From Xylophilus sp. (GTDB lineage: Bacteria; Pseudomonadota; Gammaproteobacteria; Burkholderiales; Burkholderiaceae_C), in NCBI GenBank assembly GCA_009914555.1, contig WNDY01000022.1:1-61974 (forward strand): a stretch of DNA of 61,974 bases, given 5' to 3'. The notes beneath the pieces are model-generated. The model worked only from the letters and a program-made list of their open reading frames with translations, had not been told where the DNA came from and made no database searches. Of this stretch, positions 21,174 through 28,255 are shown one piece after another. Numbering within the stretch: the first letter of the stretch is position 1; each line of letters starts with the position of its first letter. The translations under genes and the position numbers were made by a program.

Positions 21174-23267
21174 TTACAGGAACTGCGCCCGCAAGCCCAC
21201 CACCGCTCTGCGGCCGGCCGCGGCCTCGTAGAAGCGGCTGTTGCCGTCGTTGACGATGAGCGATCCGGCATAGCGGCGGTCGAACAGGTTGTCGATGCGG
21301 CCCCAGGCATACCAGCGCACGCCGCCGGCGGTGAAGGCATAGCCGGCCTTGAGCGCAGCCACGGCATAGCCCGGCGCCCAGGCGGTGTTCACGTCGTTGG
21401 CGAAGGTACGGCTGGCTGCCAGCACTTCGGCCCCGGCCGTCCAGCCGGCGGGCGCGGCGTAGTCGACGCCGACCAGCGCGGTCTGCCGTGCCGTGCCCGG
21501 CAGGCGGTTGCCGGACGGCACGCGGGCGCCGCCGGCCACCTGGTAGTCGCTGTCGAAGGCTGCGTCGAGCCAGGTGAAGGCCAAGCGTGGCGTCCAGGCG
21601 CCGGCGGTGGCGCTCCAGGCCAGCTCGGCGCCGCGGCGGCGCACGCGATCGGCGTTCTGGTAGACGGTGCGGCCGTTGACAGTGGCCGCGGGCACGATCT
21701 CGTCGCGGCTGCGGGCGTCGAACACGGCGGCCTGCAATCGCTGTTGTGCGCCCCAGGCCCCGCCCTGCCACTTCACGCCCAGCTCGGCCTGCCGGCTGCG
21801 CGAGGCGGCCAGGCCGTAGTTGGGGCCGGTGTTGGTCTGGCTGTAGGCCATCTCGGCGAGCGTGGGCGTCTCGAAGCCGCGGCCGACGTTGGCATAGAGG
21901 TTGACGCTGTCGCTCGCGCTCCAGACCAGGCCGAGGGCCGGGCTGGTCTGGCGGTAGGTGCGGCTGCCGCTGTCGTCGGGGTTGGCGGCGGTGATGTAGT
22001 GGTCGTCGACCGAGACCCTGACCTGGGTGGATCGCAGTCCGGCGATGACGCGCCAGGTCGGTGCCACCCAGGCATCGACCTGGGCATGGAGGTCGGTGTT
22101 GCCGGCGCGGTCGCGCTCGTCGCGGCGCAGTGCGCCGGCGGTGCCGCCATTGTTGACGAAGCCCCGGCGGTTCTCGGCCAGGCGGTCGGCGTCGAGGCCG
22201 ACGGTCCAGGATGCGGGCAGGCCCGAGAGCAGGCGCAGCGCGTGGGTCCAGGCGACGCCCGCGCCGTAGTAGTCGCGGTCCAGGTCCACCACACCGCCGG
22301 CGCTGGTGAGGGCATCGCCGCTCATGGAGAGGTACTGCCGCAGTGCGCGCTTGCCGCCGTAGACGCGGGCGCGCAGGCTGTCCTGGTCGCCAAGGCGGCG
22401 GTCGAGGACGAGGCCAAGCTGGTTCTGCGAGATGGACTTGCGGGTGTTGAACTGGTCGGCGACCGACGGCGTCTGGCGCGGATCGGCGTCGAACTGGGCG
22501 CGGGTCAGGCCCAGCGGGTCCTGCGCATTCGGCTGGTCGAACAGATTGACCAGGGCGGTGATGGTGGTGTCGCCGTCGGGGCGGGCGACGAGTTTGCCGT
22601 TCAAGTGGGTGCGCTCGGCCGCGCTGTGGGCGCGCCAGCCGTCGGTCTCCATGTGCGAGACGTCGAGCAGGCCGCCCAGGGTGCGGTCGCCGAAGTCGAA
22701 CGAGGCGCCGAGCACGCGCAGGCCCGATGATCCCGCAGCTGCGGATGCGCTGGCGCCGCCCCCGGGCCGGGGGTCGCGCGTAGTGACTTGCAGGACGCCG
22801 CCGGCGGCATTGCCGTACTGCTGGGCGAGCGGGCCGCGCAGCAGCTCGACCTGGCTGGCCGATGGCAGCTGCGCCGTGGCGGCCTGTCCCTGGCCGTCAG
22901 GCATGGTGGCGGGGATGCCGTCGACCAGGATGCGCACGCCGCGCACACCGAACGTGGAGCGCGAGCCGAAGCCACGCACGGCGATCTGCAGGTCCTGCGC
23001 GTAATTGCCGCGGTCGATCACGGCCACGCCGGGCTGGCCGGCTACCAGTTCGGAGAGGTTGACCAGGGGCGTGGCGGCGCGAAACGGGTCGAGTTGCAGG
23101 ATGTCGTAGCTGGCGGCCGCATCGAAGCGGCGCTGGGCCGCGGTGCTGGCGTTGACCTCGACGGGTGCCAGCGTGGCGGCGGCTTCCTGAGCCACGGCCT
23201 TTCCCATGGCGAGCGCCAGCGTGCCGGGCAGGAAAGCATACAAAAGAAGTCGAAATCGGTGTTCCAT
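21174..23267 (-). CDS. TonB-dependent outer-membrane receptor, 697 aa
   Basis: This is a gated outer-membrane importer energised by TonB. The start at 23267 follows GGGAGGGG. A signal peptide ends near AMGKAVAQE, and a TonB-box-like stretch around TLAPVEVNAST precedes the plug domain (VNLSELVAGQPGVAVIDRG, IAVRGFGSRSTFGVRGV, VELLRGPLAQQYGNAAGG). The beta-barrel ends in an aromatic-type C-terminus, VGLRAQFL. Downstream of a cytochrome c and PQQ-dehydrogenase remnant on the same strand, it may once have imported a cofactor such as PQQ or a metal for that enzyme, but the substrate is unproven. Apparently intact. Confidence 0.85.
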   Translation of the reverse strand: MEHRFRLLLYAFLPGTLALAMGKAVAQEAAATLAPVEVNASTAAQRRFDAAASYDILQLDPFRAATPLVNLSELVAGQPGVAVIDRGNYAQDLQIAVRGFGSRSTFGVRGVRILVDGIPATMPDGQGQAATAQLPSASQVELLRGPLAQQYGNAAGGVLQVTTRDPRPGGGASASAAAGSSGLRVLGASFDFGDRTLGGLLDVSHMETDGWRAHSAAERTHLNGKLVARPDGDTTITALVNLFDQPNAQDPLGLTRAQFDADPRQTPSVADQFNTRKSISQNQLGLVLDRRLGDQDSLRARVYGGKRALRQYLSMSGDALTSAGGVVDLDRDYYGAGVAWTHALRLLSGLPASWTVGLDADRLAENRRGFVNNGGTAGALRRDERDRAGNTDLHAQVDAWVAPTWRVIAGLRSTQVRVSVDDHYITAANPDDSGSRTYRQTSPALGLVWSASDSVNLYANVGRGFETPTLAEMAYSQTNTGPNYGLAASRSRQAELGVKWQGGAWGAQQRLQAAVFDARSRDEIVPAATVNGRTVYQNADRVRRRGAELAWSATAGAWTPRLAFTWLDAAFDSDYQVAGGARVPSGNRLPGTARQTALVGVDYAAPAGWTAGAEVLAASRTFANDVNTAWAPGYAVAALKAGYAFTAGGVRWYAWGRIDNLFDRRYAGSLIVNDGNSRFYEAAAGRRAVVGLRAQFL

Positions 23268-23383
23268 GGCGCGGACCCCTCCCAAGGCGGATGAGCCGCC
23301 CAATGCATAGGTACTTCGAGACTGTAGCTACGCGCCCCGCAACGCGCGTTGCCAGGCGTTGCAGATGGAGCGCGGGGACGCTC

Positions 23384-23728
23384 TCAGGACGCCGGCAGGG
23401 ACAGGATCCACTGCACGAGGGCTTGCGCGTCCCTCTCGCTCACCTGGGTGTTGGGCGGCATCGAAATGCGGCCCCAGGTGCCGCTGCTGCCTCCGCGGAT
23501 CCTGGAGACCAGCTGCGCGGGCGCTGCAGCGTCGGCTTTGTATTTGGCGGCAACCTGGGCGAAGCCGGGGCCGACCAGCTTCTTGGCGATGTCGTGGCAG
23601 GTCATGCAGCCGTTGGCCTTGGCCAAGTCGGCGCCGGCGGTCTGGGCGGTCGCCGGCAGCGCGCAGGCCCAGGCCAGCGCCGCGGCGGTGAGAACCAGGG
23701 AGAAAACGAAGGCGGTGGAATGTTTCAT
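23384..23728 (-). CDS. Small periplasmic cytochrome c (c551/c552-like), 114 aa
   Basis: This is a single-haem electron carrier. A signal peptide ends around ALPATAQT; the haem site CMTCH is at residues 41-45, and the axial Met is in ISMPPN (Met90). The start is taken at 23728; an ATG three codons upstream at 23737 is also possible, and neither has a strong ribosome site. It lies just downstream of a pentapeptide gene and the PQQ-dehydrogenase remnant on the same strand, where a cytochrome c would have accepted electrons from the quinoprotein. Confidence 0.8.
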   Translation of the reverse strand: MKHSTAFVFSLVLTAAALAWACALPATAQTAGADLAKANGCMTCHDIAKKLVGPGFAQVAAKYKADAAAPAQLVSRIRGGSSGTWGRISMPPNTQVSERDAQALVQWILSLPAS

Positions 23729-23772
23729 CGCGGTCATGGAAGAGGGAAGGAAAAGGGAGAAGGAGCACAGCC

Positions 23773-24343
23773 CTACCAGTTCGACGGACAGGACACGCAG
23801 CCCGTGAAATTGACGCCCGGGAACAGCGCGAAGCGCACGACGGTCCCGCGCATAGTCGCGTCCTGCAGGTTGGCGGTGTTGAACTTGGTTTCCTGCGCGT
23901 TGGCACCGTCGAGGTTGGCGCCGACGAACTGCGCCTTGGCTGCGCCCGCCGCTTCGAGGTTGGCCGCCTCCAGGTCCGCATGGCTGAAGTCCGCGCCGCT
24001 TATGCGCGCGAATTCGAAATTGGCGCCGATGAGCCGCGCCCGGCTGAAGTCCGCCCGCGCCAGATAGCTGCGCGAGAAATTGGCAGCCACCCCGGCCGCC
24101 CCCGAGAAATTGGCACCCACGAGATTGGCGCCGCGGAAGTCTCCGCGCGACACATTGAATGAAGCCCCGCAGATCGATTCCCGCCAGGTCCTTGCCGCGC
24201 CAGTCCACATGGCGCAGATCGGTGTGCGAGCAATCGGCCTGCGGCCCCGGCTCGCAGTTCGACGCGGGCTTCAGGGCCGTCTGCGCAGCGGCACCGAAGG
24301 CCACCAGCGCAAGCACGACAGGAAGAAGTTTCTTAGTAAGCAT
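23773..24343 (-). pseudogene. Exported pentapeptide-repeat protein, frameshifted
   Basis: The gene opens with a signal peptide (MLTKKLLPVVLALVAFGAAA) and two pentapeptide turns (DLAGIDLRG). The frame then shifts by net +1 near 24160-24170 in the GCGGGGCTTC stretch, and the pentapeptide A(D/N)(L/F)xx pattern continues in another frame (DFRGANLVGANFSGA and many more) to a Cys-containing end GCVSCPSNW. Such proteins fold as a right-handed square beta-helix. It sits between the dehydrogenase remnant and cytochrome c. Confidence 0.75.
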
Positions 24344-24389
24344 GGAATGTCTCCATCGTTCAAGCCATCAAAGCCACAGCGGCCCAGAC

Positions 24390-24500
24390 CGGCAGACGCC
24401 GCGCCAGGGCCGCCCCTGCAGCACCGGCGTCGTCCCCTTCCCCGCAGCGCGACGCGCGAAGCGAGAAGGAGGAGCCGCGAAGCGGACTGGGGCGCTGCGC
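24390..24500. repeat. Dispersed GC-rich intergenic repeat, copy 2
   Basis: The gap between the pentapeptide gene and the dehydrogenase remnant holds a second copy of the repeat at 10225-10325, with matching blocks GACGCCGCGC, GGGCCGCCCC, CCCCTTCCCC and GCGAGAAGG in the same order. It runs right up to the end of the dehydrogenase remnant. No gene is seen in it. Confidence 0.5.
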
Positions 24501-24502
24501 TT

Positions 24503-25012
24503 CTACCGGGGCAGTTTGAAGACCCAGAACGAGCCGCCCTGCGTCACCGTCCTGGTCAGCGCAGCCATGTCGCCGCCCCACAGCGGCACTGCGCCGCCAT
24601 AGCCCGAGGCGATGCCGATGTACTGCTCACCGTCCTGCTCCCAGGTCACGGGGATGGAGACCACGCCCGAGCCGGTCTGGAACTTCCACAGTTCCCTGCC
24701 CGTCTTGGCATGGAAGATCTTCACGAAGCCGTCGGAAGTACCGGTGACCACCAGGTCGCCGGCCGTGGCCAGCGTGCCGGCCCACAGCGGATAGACCTCC
24801 TTGTTCTCCCAGACGATCCTGCCGGTCTGCGGATCGAGCGCGCGCAGCGTGCCGACGTGGTCCTCGTGCGTGCGCTTGATGCGAAACCCCATGCCCAGGT
24901 AGGCCGAGCCCGGCGTGTAGGTAATGTTCTCGGCCCCAGTAGTCCATCGCCCAGTGGTTGGCCGCGATGTAGAACAGGCCGGTCTTCGGGCTGTAGCTCA
25001 TCGGGTTCCTTT
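24503..25012 (-). pseudogene. PQQ-dependent alcohol dehydrogenase, C-terminal remnant with frameshift
   Basis: This is the last quarter of a quinoprotein alcohol dehydrogenase (ExaA/XoxF superfamily propeller). It starts abruptly inside [20 protein letters not shown] at about 25012, so roughly two thirds of the gene is gone. An extra G in TGGGGCC near 24935 shifts the frame between MDYW and [16 protein letters not shown]. After that the frame is clean: [58 protein letters not shown], with the typical [10 protein letters not shown] end. It cannot be active and marks the core of a lost alcohol-oxidation cluster. Confidence 0.85.
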
Positions 25013-25048
25013 ACGGAGCAATCGGCAGTGCCGTGGCGACCGGCGGGC

Positions 25049-25076
25049 AAAAAAAAGCCCCACCGATCGGCGGGGC
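25049..25076 (-). terminator. Rho-independent terminator of dps
   Basis: On the minus strand, arms GCCCCGCC and GGTGGGGC (one G-U pair) flank a GATC loop and are followed by a run of eight Ts. It lies about 30 bp after the dps stop, where a terminator is expected. Confidence 0.88.
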
Positions 25077-25104
25077 GGCGGTCAGGCGACGAAGCGCCGG
25101 CCGG

Positions 25105-25629
25105 TCACTCCTCGAGCAGCGAGCGCAGCATCCAGGCCGTCTGCTCGTGCACCGCCAGACGCTGGGTCAGCAGGTCGGCCGTCGGCTCGTCGCCGGCCTT
25201 CTCGGCAGCCGGGAACAACTCGCGCGCGGTGCGGGCCACGGCCTCGTGGCCCTTGACCAGGATGCGCACCATCTCCAGTGCCTTCGGCGGCTCGGCCGGC
25301 GCGTCGGGCACCGAGGCCAGCTGGCCGAACTGGGCGTACGAGCCCGGCGCGTAATGGCCCAGCGAGCGGATGCGCTCGGCGATCGGATCGACCGCGTTCC
25401 ACAGCTCGGTGTACTGCGCCTGGAAGCTGGTGTGCAGTGTGTTGAACAGCGGCCCGGTCACGTTCCAGTGGAAGTTGTGGGTCGTGAGGTAGAGCGTGTA
25501 GGTGTCGGCCAGCAGGCGCGACAGGCCCTGGGCGACGGCGGCGCGGTCCTTCTCGCCGATGCCGATGTTGATCGGCAGCGGACCGGTGCGGCCGGTATCG
25601 ATGGTCTTCTTGGCAGAGGTCTTGGCCAT
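25105..25629 (-). CDS. dps: Dps ferritin-like DNA-protection protein, 174 aa
   Basis: Dps forms a 12-subunit shell that oxidises and stores iron using hydrogen peroxide and can bind DNA. The start at 25629 follows AGGAGAAG. The ferroxidase ligands are visible in NFHWNVTG (His54), LFNTLHTSF and AVDPIAERI (Asp81, Glu85). The Lys-rich N-terminus (MAKTSAKKT) fits DNA binding. oxyR lies about 100 bp upstream on the same strand, consistent with peroxide control as known in other bacteria. Confidence 0.94.
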   Translation of the reverse strand: MAKTSAKKTIDTGRTGPLPINIGIGEKDRAAVAQGLSRLLADTYTLYLTTHNFHWNVTGPLFNTLHTSFQAQYTELWNAVDPIAERIRSLGHYAPGSYAQFGQLASVPDAPAEPPKALEMVRILVKGHEAVARTARELFPAAEKAGDEPTADLLTQRLAVHEQTAWMLRSLLEE

Positions 25630-25732
25630 GGCGGTTCTTCTCCTGAGGTGGAAAACATGCGGACTTGGGAACTGTAATGCGTCCGCAAGGCAGCCGGCGG
25701 CTTCACGCCGCTATCGCCGCCATAGCCGGCGA

Positions 25733-26698
25733 TCATTCGGACAGCCGCTTGACCCCCGGCAACTCGCAGGCATAGACCGCGTTGCGCAGCGCGGCGATGG
25801 CCTCGTAGCGCGTGAAGCTGCGGCGCCAGGCCAGCACCACACGGCGCACCGGCGGCTCGCCGGCGAAGGGGATGTAGCGCACGAAATCCGCGTCGTCGTG
25901 GCGCGACGGCCTGCGGCGGGCCGTCGGCTGCAGCGCGTCGCGCGGCACCGACAGGCGCGGCACCAGCGTGATGCCCATGCCGGCGGCCACCATGTGCTTG
26001 ATGGTTTCCAGCGACGAGCCCTCGAAGCTCTTGCGGATGCCCTCGGCGTTGCTGGAGAAGCGCGCGAACTCCGGACACACCTCCAGCACGTGGTCGCGGA
26101 AGCAGTGGCCGGTGCCCAGCAGCAGCATGGTCTCGCTCTTGAGTTCCTCGGCCGTGATCGACGCGCGCTCGGCCAGCGCATGGGTGCTGGGCACGGCGAC
26201 GTAGAACGGCTCGTCGTAGAGCGGCGCCAGCGCCAGGCCGGTGTCGGGGAAGGGCTCGGCCATCACGGCGCAGTCGATCTCGCCGGTGCGCAGCATCTCC
26301 AGCAGCTTGACGGTGAAGTTCTCCTGCAGCATCAGCGGCATCTGCGGCGTGCGGGCGATGGCCTGGCGCACGAGGTCGGGCAGCAGGTAGGGGCCGATGG
26401 TGTAGATCACGCCGAGCGTGAGCGGGCCGGCCAGCGGATCCTTGCCGCGCTTGGCGATCTCACGGATCTCGGCGGCCTGTTCCAGCACCGTCTGGGCCTG
26501 CCGCACGATCTCTTCGCCGAGCGGGGTGACCGCGACTTCGCCGGCGCTGCGCTCGAACAGCTTGACCTCCAGCTCGTCCTCGAGCTTCTTGATCGCCACC
26601 GAGAGCGTGGGCTGCGAGACGAAGCAGGCCTCGGCCGCGTGGCCGAAGTGCTTCTCGCGGGCGACGGCGACGATGTACTTGAGTTCGGTGAGAGTCAT
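25733..26698 (-). CDS. oxyR: Peroxide-sensing LysR regulator OxyR, 321 aa
   Basis: OxyR activates peroxide-defence genes when its sensor cysteines form a disulfide. The start MTLTELKYIVAVAREKHFGH at 26698 is canonical. Sensor cysteines fall at 199 and 208 (LLLGTGHCFRDHVLEVC), matching E. coli numbering. The start codon overlaps the stop of the PIN-toxin gene in an ATGA arrangement, so oxyR may depend on toxin-antitoxin transcription or translational coupling. It is otherwise intact and followed by dps. Confidence 0.95.
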   Translation of the reverse strand: MTLTELKYIVAVAREKHFGHAAEACFVSQPTLSVAIKKLEDELEVKLFERSAGEVAVTPLGEEIVRQAQTVLEQAAEIREIAKRGKDPLAGPLTLGVIYTIGPYLLPDLVRQAIARTPQMPLMLQENFTVKLLEMLRTGEIDCAVMAEPFPDTGLALAPLYDEPFYVAVPSTHALAERASITAEELKSETMLLLGTGHCFRDHVLEVCPEFARFSSNAEGIRKSFEGSSLETIKHMVAAGMGITLVPRLSVPRDALQPTARRRPSRHDDADFVRYIPFAGEPPVRRVVLAWRRSFTRYEAIAALRNAVYACELPGVKRLSE

Positions 26699-27147
26699 GC
26701 GGCGGCTCCGATCCATTCGACGGTGCCAGGAGCGGTATCCAGGCCGAGTTGCCGCAAACCGCGGTCCAATGTCGCGAGCTTCAATCCATGATGCTCGGCA
26801 AGCCCGAGCAAATAGGCATCGGTCACCTGCCGGTGGCCTATGAGGACCGGCGAAGCGAAGACCGGCACCTCTTCCAGCGGCAGATCCGGCACCCATACAT
26901 GGTCGGTGCGCTGGCACCAGCGTTGCAGCAAGTTGGCTGCCTGCGGCGGGGTCACGGCGTCGGCGGTGAACTGCACGCTCGATGACAGCCGCACGAAACC
27001 GAGCTGGGTGACGCAGCAGCTCGCCCAGGCGCGCCGCGGCACCGCGCGAAACCACTGCCGCGCCAACGCGTGGTGCATGTGCTTCGGCCAGGTCACCGCC
27101 AGCAGCACGTTCACATCGAGCAGCCACCGTGTCGTGGTGGCGGTCAT
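26695..27147 (-). CDS. VapC-like PIN-domain toxin, 150 aa
   Basis: This is a PIN-fold ribonuclease of a type II toxin-antitoxin pair. The first acidic residue is in WLLDVNVLLAV (Asp11), and a C-terminal pair of acidic sites lies in VTDAYLLGLAEHHGLKLATL. Its start overlaps the antitoxin stop by 4 bp (27144-27147) and its stop overlaps the oxyR start by 4 bp. Length and motifs fit the TA-associated PIN family. RNA target unknown. Confidence 0.85.
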   Translation of the reverse strand: MTATTTRWLLDVNVLLAVTWPKHMHHALARQWFRAVPRRAWASCCVTQLGFVRLSSSVQFTADAVTPPQAANLLQRWCQRTDHVWVPDLPLEEVPVFASPVLIGHRQVTDAYLLGLAEHHGLKLATLDRGLRQLGLDTAPGTVEWIGAAA

Positions 27148-27389
27148 GCCTCGTCGTCCAGCAGACGCTTCACGTCCTCGAGCGTGATCACCGGCGAACC
27201 CGGGCTGCTGTAGAAGGTGGGCAGCGCGTCATCGCCGTCGCCTGCCGCGTCCTTGCCAGGACCGTCCGGCTGGTTCAGGCCCCGTAGCACCAGTTCCGAC
27301 ACGGCCCGTCCCAGGCTGACTGCACGATGGGCCGCAAACTGGCGCGCAGCATTGAGCACGACGGGATCGAGATCGAGGGTGGTTCGCAT
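27144..27389 (-). CDS. VapB/RHH-type antitoxin, 81 aa
   Basis: The N-terminus MRTTLDLDPVVLNAARQFAA is a ribbon-helix-helix DNA-binding start, followed by SLGRAVSELVLRGL. The C-terminal half is acidic and flexible and ends PVITLEDVKRLLDDEA, the part expected to bind the toxin. It overlaps the toxin start in an ATGA arrangement. It should repress its own promoter at 27390-27430. Confidence 0.82.
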   Translation of the reverse strand: MRTTLDLDPVVLNAARQFAAHRAVSLGRAVSELVLRGLNQPDGPGKDAAGDGDDALPTFYSSPGSPVITLEDVKRLLDDEA

Positions 27390-27430
27390 CGGCGCATCAT
27401 CACATCACCACATCAACCGGTCAAGCCAAT
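27390..27430 (-). promoter_or_regulatory. Putative autoregulated promoter of the toxin-antitoxin pair
   Basis: On the minus strand, TTGACCGGTTGATGTGGTG gives a possible -35 (TTGACC). It is followed by repeated TGATG units spaced 5-8 bp up to the antitoxin start. Repeated short units of this kind are typical binding sites for RHH antitoxins. The -10 element is not clear. Confidence 0.4.
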
Positions 27431-27467
27431 GGTCGCCAAGTTCACGCAAGAGGCAGCGCGACCATCC

Positions 27468-27490
27468 ACCTACCTATTAGTAGATTTACC
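27468..27490. promoter_or_regulatory. Putative TetR operator upstream of the tetR gene
   Basis: The AT-rich block CCTACCTATTAGTAGATTT lies 5-25 bp upstream of the tetR start and contains the dyad CTA-TTAG-TAG. A related block, CCTACCAATCAGCAGGTTG, occurs at 28134-28152 just after the tetR gene, before a vestigial ORF. Two matching sites flanking a TetR gene suggest a self-controlled regulator with a target downstream. Confidence 0.45.
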
Positions 27491-27494
27491 ATCT

Positions 27495-28085
27495 ATGACC
27501 GCCGACCTGTCCCCCAAAGCTGAAGAGATCGCCAGACACACCACGGCGCTGCTGGCCTCCGGTGGCTACAACAGCTTCAGCTATGCGGATCTGGCCGAGC
27601 GGGTGGGCATCCGCAAGGCCAGCATCCACCACCACTTTGCCAGCAAGGCCACGCTGGTCCGCGTCGTGGTCGCGCAGTACCGCCAGCAGGCGACAGCCGC
27701 GCTGGCGCAGTTGTCAGGCCACCTGGGCGATCCCGCGGCCGAACTCCAGGCCTATGCGGACCACTGGGTGGAATGCATCCGCACTGGAGACACACCCTTC
27801 TGCATCTGCGGCATGCTGGCTACGGAGCTGCCGACCCTTCCCGACGAGGTCGCAGTCGAAGTGCGGGGCCATTTCCGGGACCTGACCGACTGGGTTGGCT
27901 CCGTGCTCACCAGGGGGGCGGCACGCGGGCAATTCCATTTTTCCGGCACTCCGAAAAGCGCGGCGCAGTCGTTCGTGTCCGTGGTGTACGGCGCGATGCT
28001 GCTGGCCCGCGCGCTGGGCGATCCGGCGGTCTTCCAATCCACCGTGCAGTCGGCGATACAGGCCCTGCTGGCGCCGCCGCGGTGA
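27495..28085 (+). CDS. TetR/AcrR-family regulator, 196 aa
   Basis: This is a ligand-responsive repressor. The start at 27495 follows the operator-like region. The N-terminal helix-turn-helix is visible as SYADLAERVGIRKASIHHHF, and the C-terminal domain includes TPFCICGMLATELPTLP, whose paired cysteines resemble electrophile- or metabolite-sensing TetR members. The usual divergent or downstream target is missing: only a 24-aa ORF lies between it and recG. Ligand unknown. Confidence 0.85.
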   Translation: MTADLSPKAEEIARHTTALLASGGYNSFSYADLAERVGIRKASIHHHFASKATLVRVVVAQYRQQATAALAQLSGHLGDPAAELQAYADHWVECIRTGDTPFCICGMLATELPTLPDEVAVEVRGHFRDLTDWVGSVLTRGAARGQFHFSGTPKSAAQSFVSVVYGAMLLARALGDPAVFQSTVQSAIQALLAPPR

Positions 28086-28173
28086 CCAGCCTGCCCCCCG
28101 CAGGCTGAACCGCACGCTTCATTTATCCCTTTGCCTACCAATCAGCAGGTTGACAACCCACGCCAAGGATTCC

Positions 28174-28248
28174 ATGTCCCACCCCATCTCCCTGCTGGGC
28201 GCAGCCCACCCCTTCCTCAGCCTGGTCCCCATCGCACCGGCCCGCTGA
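28174..28248 (+). pseudogene. 24-aa vestigial ORF downstream of tetR
   Basis: AAGGATTCC precedes an ATG opening MSHPISLLGAAHPFLSL and ending IAPAR. The ORF lies after a second operator-like block at 28134-28152, where the regulated gene would be expected, but it stops after 24 codons and recG follows on the other strand. It may be the start of a deleted target gene. The identity of that gene cannot be told. Confidence 0.3.
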
Positions 28249-28255
28249 CCAGCGG

